A stretch of DNA of 64,000 nucleotides from Sinobaca qinghaiensis (GCF_003610495.1 NZ_RAPK01000006.1:181241-245240); one strand, 5' to 3'. Counted from the stretch's first letter, positions 29,262 to 43,387 are shown. Notes: generated from the sequence alone by a model not told the origin. Numbers and translations: made by a program.

Positions 29262-29705
29262 ATGAAGCATGTCTTATTTGTATGCACAGGAAATACATGC
29301 AGAAGCCCTCTGGCGGAAGCCCTGCTTCTTCATAAAAACGAGGAAGAGATTGAAGTGAGGTCTGCCGGGGTATATGCAGCAGATGGCGTTCCGCCTTCCG
29401 TGGAAACGCTGGAAGTATTAAAAGAAAAAAATATTTCCTATCAGGAAACATCGAACCTTTTAACAAAAGAAATGATTGACTGGGCGGATATTGTTCTTAC
29501 TATGACCGTCTCCCATAAACAGGCAGCGGCGGCTATGTATCCCTATGCAGCAGACCGGATATATACCCTTCATGAATTCGCCCTGGATGATAAGGGGCGG
29601 GATATTATGGACCCAATCGGCGCAGACACCGACGTATACAGGCAGACAGCTGCAGAGATTGAGCGTCTGATGGATCACGCTATACCAAAAATAAAGAGCT
29701 TGTAA
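29262..29705 (+). CDS. ywlE: Protein-arginine phosphatase YwlE
   Basis: The 147-residue low-molecular-weight phosphatase has its loop CTGNTCRSP at residues 8-16 and the general acid Asp in MDPIG near 118. Thr12 within the loop is the residue that distinguishes protein-arginine phosphatases from tyrosine phosphatases, which carry Ile there. It should therefore reverse McsB-type arginine phosphorylation of proteins marked for ClpCP. The ribosome site is AAAGGAATGG. mntP/ywlD, found between ywlC and ywlE in B. subtilis, is missing. Confidence 0.92.
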   Translation: MKHVLFVCTGNTCRSPLAEALLLHKNEEEIEVRSAGVYAADGVPPSVETLEVLKEKNISYQETSNLLTKEMIDWADIVLTMTVSHKQAAAAMYPYAADRIYTLHEFALDDKGRDIMDPIGADTDVYRQTAAEIERLMDHAIPKIKSL

Positions 29706-29732
29706 TAAGCATAAATAAGGAGAGTGCTGGGA

Positions 29733-30170
29733 ATGAAAGTAGCGATTGGATCGGATCACGGCGGATATAATTTAAAAGAGGAAATTAAGACAATGCTTTC
29801 CAAAAAAGGTGTAGAAATAGAAGATGTAGGCTGCGACTGCGCGGATTCAGTGGATTATGCCGACTACGCTGTTCCTGTAGCGGAAAAAGTAGCAGCAGGA
29901 GAAGCGGACCGGGGCATCTTAATCTGCGGGACAGGTATTGGTATGTCCATTGCCGCAAATAAAGTCAAAGGTATCCGCTGCGCCCTCGTTCATGATTTGT
30001 TCAGTGCAAAAGCGACACGCGCCCATAATGACAGCAACGTGCTGGCCATGGGAGAAAGAGTCATAGGACCGGGACTTGCCCTTGAAATTGCAGAAACATG
30101 GCTTGATACAGAATTCGAAGGCGGAAGACACGAAAAGCGGATTGAGAAAGTATCGGCAATCGAAAACTAA
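29733..30170 (+). CDS. rpiB: Ribose-5-phosphate isomerase B
   Basis: The 145-residue RpiB interconverts ribose 5-phosphate and ribulose 5-phosphate. Diagnostic motifs are GSDHGGYNLK at residues 7-16, the loop CGTGIGMSIAANK with the catalytic Cys near residue 66, and HNDSNVLAMGER. ATG 29733 is used because AAGGAGAG lies upstream. It lies 27 bases after ywlE and feeds pentose phosphate metabolism with tal and gnd. Confidence 0.93.
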   Translation: MKVAIGSDHGGYNLKEEIKTMLSKKGVEIEDVGCDCADSVDYADYAVPVAEKVAAGEADRGILICGTGIGMSIAANKVKGIRCALVHDLFSAKATRAHNDSNVLAMGERVIGPGLALEIAETWLDTEFEGGRHEKRIEKVSAIEN

Positions 30171-30184
30171 TTGAGGTGAAAGGC

Positions 30185-30736
30185 ATGGAAAACGCAGCTC
30201 ACTGGAGAGAATCCCTCACTGTATTTTTAGATGCTTTGCATCAGAAAAAAGCTCTTGACCACCGGCACGTTCTGATTATTGGAGCCAGTACAAGCGAAGT
30301 GATCGGCAGAAATATTGGTTCCGCCGGCTCAGAAGAAGTGGCAGAAGAGCTGTTTCAGGAGTTTGCTTCTTTTCGGGATAAAACAGGTGTGCATCTGGCT
30401 TTTCAAGGCTGTGAGCACATTAACAGGGCCATTACGGTAGAACGGGAAACCGCGGACCGGCTTCACCTGGATCCGGTAAGCGCTGTTCCCCATCCGCGTG
30501 CTGGAGGTGCAATGGCTTCGAGGGCCTACCGGAAAATGAAAGATCCGGTAGTAGTAGAGCATATTCAAGCAGACGCGGGAATTGACATTGGTGATACGTT
30601 TATCGGCATGCATATGAAGCATGTAGCGGTTCCCGTTAGAACGTCTATTGATGCTATTGGTTCGGCTCATGTTACTATGGCAGTCTCAAGACCCAAGTTA
30701 ATCGGCGGAGAGCGTGCAAAATATTCACTGGAATAA
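30185..30736 (+). CDS. ywlG: DUF436/TIGR01440 family protein YwlG
   Basis: This 183-residue protein belongs to a conserved family of unknown function always found near rpiB and glyA in Bacillus. It has an N-terminal ASTSEVIGRNIG segment, a central FQGCEHINRA with one cysteine, and a glycine-rich PHPRAGGAMAS stretch. No membrane segments or signal peptide. GAGGTG precedes ATG 30185. It follows rpiB by 14 bases, so they are likely co-transcribed. Confidence 0.85.
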   Translation: MENAAHWRESLTVFLDALHQKKALDHRHVLIIGASTSEVIGRNIGSAGSEEVAEELFQEFASFRDKTGVHLAFQGCEHINRAITVERETADRLHLDPVSAVPHPRAGGAMASRAYRKMKDPVVVEHIQADAGIDIGDTFIGMHMKHVAVPVRTSIDAIGSAHVTMAVSRPKLIGGERAKYSLE

Positions 30737-30791
30737 AACTTAATGTTTTTTAACATTTTATTTATAAAGTACGGAAATAGCTGAATTAAAA

Positions 30792-30800
30792 TGTTATAAT
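30792..30800 (+). promoter_or_regulatory. Extended -10 element for glyA
   Basis: TGTTATAAT carries the TGN extension plus a perfect TATAAT; no good -35 is visible. Confidence 0.55.
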
Positions 30801-30872
30801 GGCTTCGGATATTCAGAAAATGAGTCAAATAACGAATGATAAAAATGGTTGAGAGAGAAGGGAGCACTACAA

Positions 30873-32117
30873 ATGTTAGAAACGGTTAAGAAAAAAGATG
30901 CTGCAGTATTTGAAGCAATGGAAAAAGAACTGCAGCGCCAGCGCGATAAAATTGAGCTGATCGCTTCAGAAAACTTTACAAGTGAAGCGGTAATGGAAGC
31001 TCAGGGGTCTGTTCTTACAAATAAATATGCAGAAGGTTATCCAGGCAAAAGATTCTACGGTGGATGTGAGCACGTCGATACGGTAGAGGATCTTGCACGT
31101 GACCGCGCGAAGGAAATTTTCAATGCGGAACATGCCAACGTGCAGCCGCATTCCGGTGCCCAGGCTAACATGGCAGTGTATTTCACTATATTGGAGCACG
31201 GAGATACAGTGCTTGGCATGAATTTGTCCCACGGCGGCCATTTAACTCATGGAAGCCCGGTAAACTTCAGCGGAATTCAGTACAATTTCGTAGAATATGG
31301 TGTGACAGAAGACAATCAGGTTATTGATTATGAAGAAGTCAGAAAAGCGGCATTAGAGCATAAGCCAAAGCTTATTGTAGCCGGAGCAAGCGCCTACCCG
31401 CGCGAAATAGATTTTAAGAAATTCCGTGAAATCGCGGATGAAGTAGACGCCTACCTTATGGTTGACATGGCGCATATTGCAGGGCTGGTTGCAGCAGGAC
31501 AGCACCAGAACCCGGTACCGCATGCGCATTTTGTTACAACCACTACGCACAAAACGCTTCGCGGTCCCCGCGGCGGACTGATCCTCTGCGAAGAGCGTTT
31601 TGCTAAAAAGATCGATAAGACGGTATTCCCGGGCATGCAGGGCGGTCCGCTTATGCACGTAATTGCAGCAAAAGCTGTAGCCTTTGGTGAAGCGCTGGAG
31701 CCTGAATTTGTGGAGTACTCCAAGCAGATTATTGTCAACGCGGTTCGTTTGGGAGAATCCCTTGTAAACGAAGGTATTGATCTTGTATCCGGAGGCACTG
31801 ATAACCATCTTCTTCTTCTGGATCTCCGCAAAATCGGCATCACAGGAAAAGTGGCCGAGAAAGCGTTGGATGAAGCCGGTTTGACTACAAACAAAAACGC
31901 GATTCCGTATGATCCGGAAAAGCCTTTTGTGACGAGTGGAATCCGTCTGGGAACTTCTGCAGTGACGACAAGAGGCTTCAAGGAAGCAGAGATGGACGAG
32001 CTTGGAAAAATCATTGCTCTTGTTCTGAAAAACACAGAGAACGAAGAGAAGCTGAAGGAAGCTGCTGATCGAGTAGATCAATTAACAGCACAATTCCCAA
32101 TGTACCCGAATCTCTAG
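30873..32117 (+). CDS. glyA: Serine hydroxymethyltransferase
   Basis: The 414-residue PLP enzyme converts serine and tetrahydrofolate to glycine and methylene-THF. The PLP lysine is in [14 protein letters not shown] near residue 226. Other signatures are [10 protein letters not shown] near residue 32, HGGHLTHG and [20 protein letters not shown] precedes ATG 30873; a start 24 bases earlier has no ribosome site. It lies between ywlG and upp as in B. subtilis. Confidence 0.96.
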   Translation: MLETVKKKDAAVFEAMEKELQRQRDKIELIASENFTSEAVMEAQGSVLTNKYAEGYPGKRFYGGCEHVDTVEDLARDRAKEIFNAEHANVQPHSGAQANMAVYFTILEHGDTVLGMNLSHGGHLTHGSPVNFSGIQYNFVEYGVTEDNQVIDYEEVRKAALEHKPKLIVAGASAYPREIDFKKFREIADEVDAYLMVDMAHIAGLVAAGQHQNPVPHAHFVTTTTHKTLRGPRGGLILCEERFAKKIDKTVFPGMQGGPLMHVIAAKAVAFGEALEPEFVEYSKQIIVNAVRLGESLVNEGIDLVSGGTDNHLLLLDLRKIGITGKVAEKALDEAGLTTNKNAIPYDPEKPFVTSGIRLGTSAVTTRGFKEAEMDELGKIIALVLKNTENEEKLKEAADRVDQLTAQFPMYPNL

Positions 32118-32129
32118 AACTGAATCTTT

Positions 32130-32163
32130 AAAACCGCGGCCGGATGCAGGCTGCGGTTTTTTT
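32130..32163 (+). terminator. Terminator after glyA
   Basis: AAAACCGC pairs with GCGGTTTT (32153-32160) around an inner GGCC-type stem, then Ts. Confidence 0.85.
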
Positions 32164-32216
32164 ATGGAAAGACAGGGTCTTTATTTATCTGAATCATTGC
32201 TATTTTTCCGGAAACC

Positions 32217-32245
32217 TTGATTGCGGGGTAATTATTCGGTAGAAT
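32217..32245 (+). promoter_or_regulatory. upp promoter
   Basis: TTGATT (32217-32222), 17 bases, TAGAAT (32240-32245). Confidence 0.65.
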
Positions 32246-32328
32246 TTCAAAAGAAGTGTGCGCAGATAAAACGCTGAACACAGGTGACCGTTCATTCCAT
32301 TCGATTATATAAAAGAGGAGCTGCATGT

Positions 32329-32958
32329 ATGTCAAAAGTACACGTTTTAAATCATCCATTAATCCAGCATAAACTAACATTTATCCGTGATGTTTCCACG
32401 GGAACGAAAGAATTCAGGGAGCTGGTGGAGGAAGTTTCGATGCTGATGGCTTTTGAAATCACACGAGATCTCCAGCTGCAGGAAGTAACCGTGGAAACGC
32501 CGGTCGGCCCGGCAAAAGGACATACACTTGCTGGTAAAAAGCTTGGAATTGTGCCTATTTTAAGAGCTGGTCTTGGCATGTCCGACGGTATTTTATCTCT
32601 TATCCCGGCTGCAAAAGTAGGCCACGTTGGTTTGTATCGTGACCCTAAAACGCTGAAGCCTATTGAGTACTACGTAAAGCTTCCAAGCGACGTAGAGGAG
32701 CGTGAGTTTATCGTAATCGATCCAATGCTTGCGACAGGCGGTTCAGCTGTTGAAGCGTTGAACAGCCTTAAAAAACGCGGTGCTAAGAATATGAAGCTTA
32801 TGTGCCTTGTGGCAGCTCCCGAAGGAGTAGCAGCCGTTCAGGAGGCTCATCCGGAAGTGGAAATATACCTTGGGGCGCTTGATGAGAAGCTTAATGAAAA
32901 AGGATATATCGTTCCTGGTCTTGGCGATGCCGGAGACCGTCTATTTGGAACAAAATAA
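32329..32958 (+). CDS. upp: Uracil phosphoribosyltransferase
   Basis: This 209-residue enzyme converts uracil and PRPP to UMP. The PRPP-binding loop is [16 protein letters not shown] near residue 128, and the uracil-binding end is [17 protein letters not shown]. Start ATG 32329 follows AAGAGGAG. The gene has its own promoter and terminator and precedes the atp operon as in B. subtilis. Confidence 0.96.
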   Translation: MSKVHVLNHPLIQHKLTFIRDVSTGTKEFRELVEEVSMLMAFEITRDLQLQEVTVETPVGPAKGHTLAGKKLGIVPILRAGLGMSDGILSLIPAAKVGHVGLYRDPKTLKPIEYYVKLPSDVEEREFIVIDPMLATGGSAVEALNSLKKRGAKNMKLMCLVAAPEGVAAVQEAHPEVEIYLGALDEKLNEKGYIVPGLGDAGDRLFGTK

Positions 32959-32963
32959 TAGTG

Positions 32964-32997
32964 AAAAAACCGTGTCTTTTTTTGACGCGGTTTTTTT
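32964..32997 (+). terminator. Terminator after upp
   Basis: AAAAACCGTGTC pairs with GACGCGGTTTTT (one G-U), followed by Ts. Confidence 0.85.
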
Positions 32998-33117
32998 ATT
33001 TCATGGAAAAGAAATAAAAGTGTAATAATAAATTTACAATCAAATTGTCATCTAATAGTCACATTTCCGAAAGGCGCTCAAACCCTTATATTGCAAGGTT
33101 TTTTTCCTCATTATGGA

Positions 33118-33146
33118 TTGACAGAAAACTCTCCCTATTGTACGAT
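33118..33146 (+). promoter_or_regulatory. atp operon promoter
   Basis: TTGACA (33118-33123), 17 bases, TACGAT (33141-33146), with the start expected near 33153. Confidence 0.8.
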
Positions 33147-33152
33147 TACTAA

Positions 33153-33396
33153 GGATATATGATAGGGTTTTCATGTTCATGAACAGACGAGTTCAAATCA
33201 GGATCTAGTTAAGCAAACGCTTAAGCTTCTCCTTTGAACCCTCCTAAGCAGCTGTACATAGTTATTATCTGCAGGTTCGTGCAGAGCAATCTTCATTTTA
33301 AAAGTAAGTCTATGAAGCTTGGGAGGCAATATTTTAACGTTTTGATTCAGGGTGACGGACTAGTCCGTCTGCTGAAAAAAAGAAGGAGAAGGTCAG
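33153..33396 (+). promoter_or_regulatory. Structured 5' leader of the atp operon
   Basis: About 244 untranslated bases carry several compatible helices. GTTCAAA (33191-33197) pairs with TTTGAAC (33233-33239) and encloses TTAAGC/GCTTAA (33209-33214, 33219-33224). The next base starts CCTCCTAAGC (33240-33249), which pairs with GCTTGGGAGG (33317-33326, one G-U) and encloses CTGCA/TGCAG (33269-33273, 33280-33284). GACGGACTAGTCCGTC (33354-33369) can fold just before the atpI ribosome site. No open frame of substance is present. The arrangement suggests a regulatory RNA, but this is unproven. Confidence 0.45.
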
Positions 33397-33768
33397 ATGT
33401 CTTCCTTTCAGGAAAATTACAAGCGCTATTTTATGCTGAGTGCAGCAGTCGTTTTTATTTACGCAGTATGCGCAGCACTGACGTCACACAGCCTGTTTTT
33501 CTTGAGCCTGGCTACTGGATCTCTGCTGGGATTGTTTAACTTATGGAGCATGTACCGTGATACGCAGGCCGCCGCTGATTTTGAACGTTCGAATAAACTC
33601 GCGTTTGCTCTGGGAATGCCTGCGAGAGTGGGAGCCGGCGTCGTTATTGCCCTTCTGTTTCTGCAGTTTCCGGAACACTTCGGCATTGTGCCGCTGGCGG
33701 CTGGTTTAATGACTCCATACCTTATCATTCTTTTTTCTTTATTATTTTTTGCTTTTTCGTCCGATTGA
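33397..33768 (+). CDS. atpI: ATP synthase protein I
   Basis: The 123-residue membrane protein has four hydrophobic segments (about residues 10-30, 33-50, 72-90, 97-118). It occupies the usual first place in the atp operon. AtpI is not part of the final complex; roles in c-ring assembly and in Mg uptake have been proposed. GAAGGAGAAGG precedes ATG 33397. Sequence conservation is low, so identification rests mainly on topology and position. Confidence 0.85.
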   Translation: MSSFQENYKRYFMLSAAVVFIYAVCAALTSHSLFFLSLATGSLLGLFNLWSMYRDTQAAADFERSNKLAFALGMPARVGAGVVIALLFLQFPEHFGIVPLAAGLMTPYLIILFSLLFFAFSSD

Positions 33769-33819
33769 TGGGGTAACACAGTCATTTGCTAAACTATAGG
33801 AAAAGGGGTGAATTTAACC

Positions 33820-34548
33820 ATGGATCACGAATTTCCGATAGCCTACGATGTGTTTGGCATTCCGGGCTTTCATGCGAATCTGTCGAATATTCTTATGCTG
33901 ACAGTAGCAGCCGTGATCGTATTTATCATAGGAATGATCAGTGCGAGATCGATAAAAATGAAGCCGACAGGAATGCAGAATGTATTTGAATGGGTCATTG
34001 ATTTTATTAAAAATATTATTTCCAGCACGATGAGCTGGAAAACCGGGGAACGGTTTTTCGGATTAGGAATTACTATTTTCTTATTTATTTTAGTAGCCAA
34101 CCTTCTGGGTGTTCCTTTTATGCTGTTCACAGAACAAACGCATACAGTCTGGTGGAGGTCGCCGACAGCAGACCCGATCATTACAATGACTTTTGCGATT
34201 ATGGTGCTCGTGCTCTGCCACTATTACGGAATTAAAATTAGAGGCGGTAAAGAGTACGTTAAGGACTTCTTCCGCCCTATCCCTTATTTATTCCCATTTA
34301 AAGTGCTTGAGGAATTTACGAACACGATTACGCTGGGAATGCGGCTGTTCGGTAACTTGTATGCAAAAGAAATTCTGCTTACAATGCTTGCCGCAGCAGG
34401 TGGAGCAAGCATACTGGGCGCGCTTGGCGCAAGTGTGCCGATGATTGCATGGCAGGCCTTCAGCTTGTTTATCGGTTCCATCCAGGCTTTTGTATTTTTA
34501 ATGCTTACCATGGTGTATCTGGCTCATAAAGTAGAAGAAGAACACTAG
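33820..34548 (+). CDS. atpB: ATP synthase F0 subunit a
   Basis: The 242-residue membrane subunit forms the proton half-channels against the c-ring. The essential Arg175 is in GMRLFGN. Lys183 (NLYAKEIL) aligns with Lys180 of alkaliphilic B. pseudofirmus, a residue typical of alkaliphiles. The second alkaliphile residue, Gly212 there, is Ser215 here (WQAFSLFIG), so the adaptation is partial. ATG 33820 is chosen over GTG 33808, because the latter lies inside the GGGGTG ribosome site. Confidence 0.95.
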   Translation: MDHEFPIAYDVFGIPGFHANLSNILMLTVAAVIVFIIGMISARSIKMKPTGMQNVFEWVIDFIKNIISSTMSWKTGERFFGLGITIFLFILVANLLGVPFMLFTEQTHTVWWRSPTADPIITMTFAIMVLVLCHYYGIKIRGGKEYVKDFFRPIPYLFPFKVLEEFTNTITLGMRLFGNLYAKEILLTMLAAAGGASILGALGASVPMIAWQAFSLFIGSIQAFVFLMLTMVYLAHKVEEEH

Positions 34549-34821
<273 letters not shown>

Positions 34822-34824
34822 CTG

Positions 34825-34883
34825 CCGGCCAAATACAAGCCGGTTTAAAAATGGCGAAGTCCTTCAATTGATACTTCGCCATT
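34825..34883 (+). promoter_or_regulatory. Two tandem hairpins between atpE and atpF
   Basis: The first is CCGGC/GCCGG (34825-34829, 34839-34843). The second is a perfect 11-bp stem AATGGCGAAGT/ACTTCGCCATT (34850-34860, 34873-34883), followed by CCTTTTGT. The T-run is short, so partial termination or protection of the upstream atpE RNA is more likely than full termination. That would help supply the many c copies per complex. Confidence 0.6.
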
Positions 34884-34916
34884 CCTTTTGTATAAATGTA
34901 GAAAGGAGTGAAAGAA

Positions 34917-35404
34917 ATGCCAGAAACACTAACGTTAGTGGATCCTTTATTTTCGATTGTGACATTTATTATCCTTCTCCTTCTTCTCCGGAAGTTTGCA
35001 TGGGGACCGATGATGAACATGATGCAGGAGCGGGAAGAAAAGATCGCAGATGATATTGATACAGCGGAGAACAACCGCCTGGAATCAGAGAAATATTTAG
35101 AACAGCAGAAGCTTGAAGTAGACCGTGCCCGTGAAGAGGCGCAGTCCATTATAGAATCAGCCAAGAAAACAGGGGAGCAGCAGGGCCGTGAAATCGTAGA
35201 ACAGTCCCGCCGTGAATCCGAACAGGTGAAAGAAAACGCCCTGGCCCAGATCCAGAATGAAAAAGAGCAGGCTATTGCTGAATTAAGAGAGCAGGTATCA
35301 ACGCTTTCCGTTATGATTGCAACGAAAATCATTGAGAAAGAACTTGATGAGGCGGAGCAGGAAAAGCTTATTGAAGAATATCTTCAAGAGGCAGGCGGAA
35401 ACCT

Positions 35405-35408
<4 letters not shown>
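34917..35408 (+). CDS. atpF: ATP synthase F0 subunit b
   Basis: The 163-residue stator subunit has one N-terminal membrane helix (about residues 9-27, FSIVTFIILLLLLRKF) and then a long charged coiled-coil reaching up to delta and alpha. It is rich in Glu, Gln and Arg with heptad character. ATG 34917 has GAAAGGAG 8 bases upstream; the GTG at 34908 lies on the ribosome site. Its end overlaps atpH by four bases (ATGA). Confidence 0.95.
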
Positions 35409-37476
<2,068 letters not shown>

Positions 37477-37510
37477 TATAAGATAATCACCCTAAAGAAG
37501 AAGGTGGTGA

Positions 37511-38377
<867 letters not shown>

Positions 38378-38410
38378 AAGCCTTTAAAGTAACAGTGAGG
38401 AGGGAAATGA

Positions 38411-39826
<1,416 letters not shown>

Positions 39827-39854
39827 TAATGGAGGCTGCTGTGAAGGAGGATAA

Positions 39855-40260
<406 letters not shown>

Positions 40261-40262
<2 letters not shown>

Positions 40263-40305
40263 AAAATGGTTCACTGTGTCTAAACAGTGAACCATTTTTT
40301 ATTTT
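40261..40305 (+). terminator. atp operon terminator
   Basis: AAAATGGTTCACTGT pairs with AACAGTGAACCATTTT around a short loop, followed by a T-run: a very strong hairpin. Confidence 0.92.
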
Positions 40306-40672
40306 TATACGTTAGCTGAGTAAGCAAACCTTTTAGTATCAGCAATTCTTTTCTATATTTGTAATTTTCTATCTATTGTTGTAATCTTTTTGTAAAGGTA
40401 ACTTAAAAAACATGTTATATTATATGTACTATTTCTGTAAATATGGTACATTAGGTAAGGAATTATTTAAATTTTTCTTATTTTGTGCAACTTTTGTCCC
40501 TAATTATAAAAAATAATGGGAAAAAACAATGGACCGTTTATGTTTTTACTGAGAGGGAAAAAGAATAATGGAACTTGAAGGAAAAGACTAGGAATTTTGA
40601 CCCTTCTTTTATATCTGCAGATAGCTTATGATAGTGTGCGGATTGTACCATCCTCAATAAGGAGTTTTTTTA
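40306..40672 (+). other. AT-rich intergenic region before ywzB
   Basis: No gene is seen in this 367-base stretch. It holds an imperfect hairpin (ATGTACTAT at 40424-40432 with ATGGTACAT at 40443-40451). Several AT-rich promoter-like runs are present, but I cannot assign a promoter with confidence. Two 7-codon frames are too short to judge. Confidence 0.5.
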
Positions 40673-40900
40673 ATGGATGCCGGCCAGGAAGCAGTTTTAC
40701 ATATACTCGTAAACATCTTTTTTCTCATAGTAGTATGGTGGAGCCTGCAGGCCTTTCGTTTTGACGTCTTTTTGAGGAATCCCGAAGGCTTGAAAGCTAA
40801 ATTGCTTTATTTATTTGTCACGATAGCTATCAGCTATCTCGTCAGCTCTTTCTTTATGGAGTATCTTCAGGGTTCTTTCATGTTAAGAAATCTGCTCTAA
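40673..40900 (+). CDS. ywzB: DUF1146 membrane protein YwzB
   Basis: The 75-residue protein has two hydrophobic segments (about residues 7-25 and 42-62) around a conserved basic loop with AFRFDVFLRNPEG. It belongs to the DUF1146 family found between atpC and murA in Bacillus; function is unknown. TAAGGAG precedes ATG 40673. Confidence 0.85.
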   Translation: MDAGQEAVLHILVNIFFLIVVWWSLQAFRFDVFLRNPEGLKAKLLYLFVTIAISYLVSSFFMEYLQGSFMLRNLL

Positions 40901-41076
40901 AAGGAAATTTTTAAGAAATAACAATTAATCTGTAACCTTTGCTGCATGCTGCCGACTATATTAGGTGGAAACGTGCTCGGTGCAGCATAACTGTAAATCG
41001 TAACTGTAACTAACTTAAGATAATCATTGGATAATAAAAATGACTAATAACGATGTATTAAATAGTGGAGGGAATA

Positions 41077-42399
41077 ATGGTGGAAAAAATTCTAGTACGA
41101 GGCGGAAAACGCTTAAAGGGATCAGTGAAAGTAGAAGGAGCTAAAAACGCCGTTCTACCTGTTATTGCAGCATCACTGCTTGCAGAAACGGGAAAAAGCA
41201 CGATCTATGAGGTACCGCCTTTAGCCGATGTATATACAATGAAGAGCGTCCTTTCCCATATCGACGCGGCAATTGATTATAAGGATGGGGTTTTTACAGC
41301 TGATGCGAGTGGATCTATCGGCACGGAAGCTCCGTTTGAATATGTTCGCAAAATGAGAGCATCCTTTCTTGTTATGGGCCCGATGCTTGCAAGAAAAGGA
41401 CTTGCCCATATTGCACTTCCAGGCGGATGCGCAATTGGTTCCCGTCCAATTGACCAGCACCTGAAAGGATTCGAAGCGATGGGTGCTGTTGTGGAAATTG
41501 GCAACGGCTATATCGAAGCCAAGGTAGAAGGCCGTCTGCAGGGAGCCCGTATATACATGGATTTCCCAAGCGTAGGCGCAACGGAAAACATTATGATGGC
41601 TGCAGCTCTTGCAGAAGGAACAACTATTCTGGAAAATGTAGCAGAAGAGCCTGAAATTGTAGACCTTGCCAACTATATTAATGCAATGGGCGGTAAAGTA
41701 CGCGGAGCGGGAACAGGCACTATCCGCATTGAAGGCGTAGAAAGCATGCAGGGTGCTGTACACACAATTATACCTGACCGTATTGAAGCAGGTACCTTCA
41801 TGATTGCCGCAGCTATTACAGGAGGAGAAGTGTATGTAGAAGGAGCTCTTCACGAGCACCTTCGTCCTCTCGTAGCGAAAATGAGAGAAATGGGCGTTAT
41901 CATTGAAGACGAAGATAATGGAATGCTTGTTAAAGGTCCAGATATGCTTCGTCCGGCTGATATTAAGACACTTCCGCATCCCGGCTTTCCAACAGACATG
42001 CAGGCTCAGTTCATGGCCCTGCTCACACAGGCTCATGGTACAGCCGTCATTACGGAAACAGTTTTTGAGAATCGTTTCATGCACGCAGAGGAATTCCGCC
42101 GCATGAACGCTGATATTAAGACAGAAGGCAGAACAGCTGTTGTTACAGGACCTGCTCACTTAACCGGAGCAGAAGTTGCAGCAACAGATCTTCGCGCAGG
42201 TGCTGCTCTTGTTCTTGCCGGATTAGTGGCAGAAGGAGAAACATCTGTAACAGAGCTCCGCCATCTTGATAGAGGATACGTAGACTTCCATCAGAAGCTG
42301 CAGGCGCTTGGGGCAAATGTAACGCGTGTCAGCGTAGAAGATAATCAGGTGGAAGAAGTTGAAGAAAATACAGTACTTCGTTCCGTACAAAACCGTTAA
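41077..42399 (+). CDS. murAA: UDP-N-acetylglucosamine 1-carboxyvinyltransferase MurAA
   Basis: The 440-residue enzyme adds enolpyruvate to UDP-GlcNAc in the first committed step of peptidoglycan synthesis. The active-site Cys (the fosfomycin target) is in [15 protein letters not shown] near residue 118. Other landmarks are [10 protein letters not shown] near 22 and [12 protein letters not shown] near 370. The ATG at 41077 and the GTG at 41080 are both served by GGAGGG; the GTG would give MEKILVRGG, exactly like B. subtilis. No second murA (murAB) is seen between tal and glpX, its B. subtilis location. Confidence 0.95.
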   Translation: MVEKILVRGGKRLKGSVKVEGAKNAVLPVIAASLLAETGKSTIYEVPPLADVYTMKSVLSHIDAAIDYKDGVFTADASGSIGTEAPFEYVRKMRASFLVMGPMLARKGLAHIALPGGCAIGSRPIDQHLKGFEAMGAVVEIGNGYIEAKVEGRLQGARIYMDFPSVGATENIMMAAALAEGTTILENVAEEPEIVDLANYINAMGGKVRGAGTGTIRIEGVESMQGAVHTIIPDRIEAGTFMIAAAITGGEVYVEGALHEHLRPLVAKMREMGVIIEDEDNGMLVKGPDMLRPADIKTLPHPGFPTDMQAQFMALLTQAHGTAVITETVFENRFMHAEEFRRMNADIKTEGRTAVVTGPAHLTGAEVAATDLRAGAALVLAGLVAEGETSVTELRHLDRGYVDFHQKLQALGANVTRVSVEDNQVEEVEENTVLRSVQNR

Positions 42400-42404
42400 T
42401 ATGT

Positions 42405-42443
42405 AAAAAAAAAGCCCGGCGCTTCTGCGCCGGGCTTTTTTTT
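42405..42443 (+). terminator. Terminator after murAA
   Basis: AAAAAGCCCGGCGC pairs with GCGCCGGGCTTTTT around TTCT: a perfect GC-rich stem with a T-run. Confidence 0.95.
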
Positions 42444-42465
42444 AGGGGAAAATGGATAAAAAAAG

Positions 42466-42492
42466 TACACATTGTTCCACTTGTGCCGATAT
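42466..42492 (+). promoter_or_regulatory. Sigma-D (flagellar) promoter for flhO-flhP
   Basis: TACA (42466-42469), exactly 15 bases, GCCGATAT (42485-42492). The consensus is TAAA-N15-GCCGATAT, so only one base differs. It sits 58 bases before flhO. Confidence 0.8.
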
Positions 42493-42549
42493 AGAGATAA
42501 AGATGATCAAAAGCAGCGGAAAGAAACTAAAAAAGGATGTGCAGCCCGG

Positions 42550-43365
42550 ATGTTAAGAGGGTTTTATAGTGCAGCAAGCGGAATGATGGCTCAGCAGCGA
42601 AAAACAGAGATGCTCAACAATAATATATCCAATGTCAATACACCCGGTTTTAAAGAAGACAAAGGAGCTATCCGGACATTTCCCGAAATGCTTCTGCAGG
42701 CTAAAAATACGACGGGACAAAACGGGCAGGGGTCCCACCCGATTGGAGAGCTTGCGACGGGAGTTTACATGCAGGAGAAGACGGCTAATACCGTACAGGG
42801 AGATCTGCAGGAAACAGGCAATGCCGTGGATGTTGCTATTTTAAATGGAAATGTGCCCGAAAATGAAGCAGGAGACCCAAGCTCCATTTATTTTGCAGTG
42901 ACGAATGAAGATGGAGAAACCGGCTATTCCCGAAATGGTAATTTCGCCGTGGATGGGGCAGGATTTTTAACAACCAGCCAGGGCCATTATATTCAGGATA
43001 CCGACGGTCAGCCCATTGCTGTAGGAAATGAACGGTTTACATTGAGCCGGGATGGAATCGTCACAACCGAAGATGGAGAGCAGGCCGGGCAGATTGCCAT
43101 AGCTTATTCAGAAAACAGCGATGATCTCGTAAAAGAAGGGTCAGGGCTGTATCGTTCAGAAAACGGAGATCTGCCGCCTGCCGGTGAGTCAGGAGCTGAT
43201 TATCAGCTGCAGCAGGGTTTTGTTGAGCGTTCCAACGTAGATACCACGCAGACCATGGGGGAGCTGACGAGCAGCTACCGTAATTTTGAATCCAATCAGA
43301 AAATACTTCAATCCTACGATCAAAGCATGCAGCGTGCCGTAAATGAAGTCGGCAGGCTGGGATAG
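42550..43365 (+). CDS. flhO: Flagellar hook-basal body protein FlhO (FlgG/FlgF family)
   Basis: This 271-residue rod protein is exported through the flagellar secretion system. The N-terminal flagellar rod motif is GFYSAASGMMAQQRKTEMLNNN followed by SNVNTPGFK. The C-terminal DUF1078-type helix is VERSNVDTTQTMGELTSSYR. Homology begins at ATG 42550, with AAAGGATG about 10 bases upstream; the frame reading in from 42472 is a chance extension. It is translated with flhP from a sigma-D promoter. In B. subtilis mbl lies just before this gene; here murAA does. Confidence 0.88.
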   Translation: MLRGFYSAASGMMAQQRKTEMLNNNISNVNTPGFKEDKGAIRTFPEMLLQAKNTTGQNGQGSHPIGELATGVYMQEKTANTVQGDLQETGNAVDVAILNGNVPENEAGDPSSIYFAVTNEDGETGYSRNGNFAVDGAGFLTTSQGHYIQDTDGQPIAVGNERFTLSRDGIVTTEDGEQAGQIAIAYSENSDDLVKEGSGLYRSENGDLPPAGESGADYQLQQGFVERSNVDTTQTMGELTSSYRNFESNQKILQSYDQSMQRAVNEVGRLG

Positions 43366-43387
43366 TCATAAATAAAGGAGACCACAT

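Noticed and set aside
40560-40592. Leader peptides of seven codons before ywzB
   Set aside because: The frames are too short and the ribosome spacing is poor; no attenuator structure follows.
41221-42159. 312-codon minus-strand frame inside murAA
   Set aside because: It is rich in Cys, His and Phe, typical of an antisense shadow of a conserved gene.
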